A DNA stretch of 64,000 nt from JBHFEI01 sp041928815 (GTDB taxonomy: Bacteria; Pseudomonadota; Alphaproteobacteria; Rhizobiales; Rhizobiaceae): NCBI RefSeq assembly GCF_041928815.1, contig NZ_JBHFEI010000017.1, forward strand, positions 1 to 64,000. Direction: 5' to 3'. Position numbers and translations under genes: made by a program. This document shows positions 63,491 through 64,000 of the stretch, piece by piece. Position 1 is the stretch's first letter, and the number at the start of each line of letters is the position of its first letter. The notes under the pieces were generated by a model, which made no database searches, was not told the origin of the DNA, and worked only from the letters and a program-made list of their open reading frames with translations.

Positions 63491-64000
63491 ATGAAGACGG
63501 TTTTGGTGAGCGTTGTTACGGTCCTCTTGAGCGGTGCATCGACGTTCGCCGCCGACCTCTATCAGCCGGTGGAGGCCGCTGCCCCCATCATCGAACAGCC
63601 GGAGGCCGTGGTCGAGACCAGCGGCTGGTATCTGCGCGGCGATGTCGGCTATTCCTTTAACAAGCTGCGCGGCGCCCATTTCTACCAGGGCTCGAACGGC
63701 TATCGCCGCGACTTCGACAAGGCCGATGTCGACAATTCCTACACGATCGGCGGCGGTGTCGGTTACCAGGCCAACCGGTATCTGCGCGCCGACCTGACGG
63801 TCGACTATCTCGGCAAATCGGATTTCCGAGGCGCGACGACCGGCTCCTGCGGCGTCGACCCGTTCGCCTGCACCTCCAGGGACCGCGCGAGCTTCAGCGG
63901 CTGGAGCGTTCTTGCCAACGCCTATGTCGATCTCGGCACCTATTACAGCATCACGCCTTACGTCGGTGCCGGTCTCGGCGGCACGCGCATCAGCTGGAGC
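63491..64000 (+). CDS. Outer-membrane beta-barrel protein (partial, runs off the window)
   Basis: The first 170 residues are visible, and the frame is open to the last base. A signal peptide (about residues 1-20, ending STFAAD) is followed by DLYQP and amphipathic strands with alternating aromatics: GWYLRGDVGYSFN, YTIGGGVGYQANRYLRADLTVDY and YSITPYVGAGLGG. This is the Omp25/31-like (OmpA_b-brl) porin family of Hyphomicrobiales, probably an eight-stranded barrel. The two cysteines in GSCGVDPFACTS sit in a likely external loop. The 3' end is outside the window. Confidence 0.85.
   Translation, partial: MKTVLVSVVTVLLSGASTFAADLYQPVEAAAPIIEQPEAVVETSGWYLRGDVGYSFNKLRGAHFYQGSNGYRRDFDKADVDNSYTIGGGVGYQANRYLRADLTVDYLGKSDFRGATTGSCGVDPFACTSRDRASFSGWSVLANAYVDLGTYYSITPYVGAGLGGTRISWS

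Overview
The window is about 64 kb of GC-rich chromosomal DNA from a member of the Rhizobiaceae (Alphaproteobacteria, Hyphomicrobiales). Several conserved rhizobial gene blocks support this: murA-DUF2948-hisD-UPF0262-LMW phosphatase-infA-maf, DUF4164/zapA divergent from tkt-gap-pgk, and ruvCAB followed by ybgC-tolQRAB-pal-cpoB-tilS-ftsH-glmM. Promoter-like sites of the rhizobial CTTGAC-N17-CTATAT type and the sulfolipid genes sqdBDC fit as well. The genus cannot be fixed from this sequence alone.

Layout. 1-223: a probable IS21-type element end and an AT-rich stretch abut the 3' end of a tRNA-Thr(GGT). 421-7218: housekeeping block (murA to maf, then a yghU-type GST). 7284-8564: a short Hsp70/YegD-like ATPase, followed by about 840 bp without a convincing gene. 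9408-18139: a carbohydrate/polyol locus with a periplasmic binding protein, a two-domain ABC ATPase, a permease, a GatD-like dehydrogenase, a ribulokinase-like FGGY kinase, a SorC-family regulator and a GldA-like dehydrogenase. 18247-24829: an atypical medium-chain dehydrogenase, a flavin monooxygenase with an NTF2-like head, a formamidase/acetamidase, YbaK, an ArsC-like protein and a Ser/Thr phosphatase.

24830-34175: the most interesting locus. Eight tightly packed minus-strand genes encode a BMP-type ABC importer interleaved with biuret hydrolase (BiuH, all catalytic residues present), a second BiuH-like cysteine hydrolase (possibly triuret hydrolase), a cupin and allophanate hydrolase (AtzF). 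A divergent GntR/FCD regulator precedes them. The promoter region has a good sigma-54 -24/-12 match and a family of TGCATGCA-like palindromes. Together they predict nitrogen scavenging from biuret, perhaps triuret, down to ammonia and CO2. The cluster ends 15 bp from zapA, where rhizobia usually carry 6S RNA and a 5-formyl-THF cyclo-ligase.

34191-43885: zapA/DUF4164, tkt-gap-(glycolipid-binding gene)-pgk, a possible sRNA, an MBL-fold protein, a DUF6636 protein, YebC and a luciferase-like oxidoreductase. 44047-51757: ruvC, ruvA, an AbrB/VapC toxin-antitoxin pair wedged before ruvB, a Nudix hydrolase, an HVA1/Tudor protein, sqdC-sqdD-sqdB on the minus strand, and ybgC. 52340-63241: tolQRAB-pal-cpoB, tilS, ftsH, glmM. 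The window ends inside an outer-membrane beta-barrel gene.
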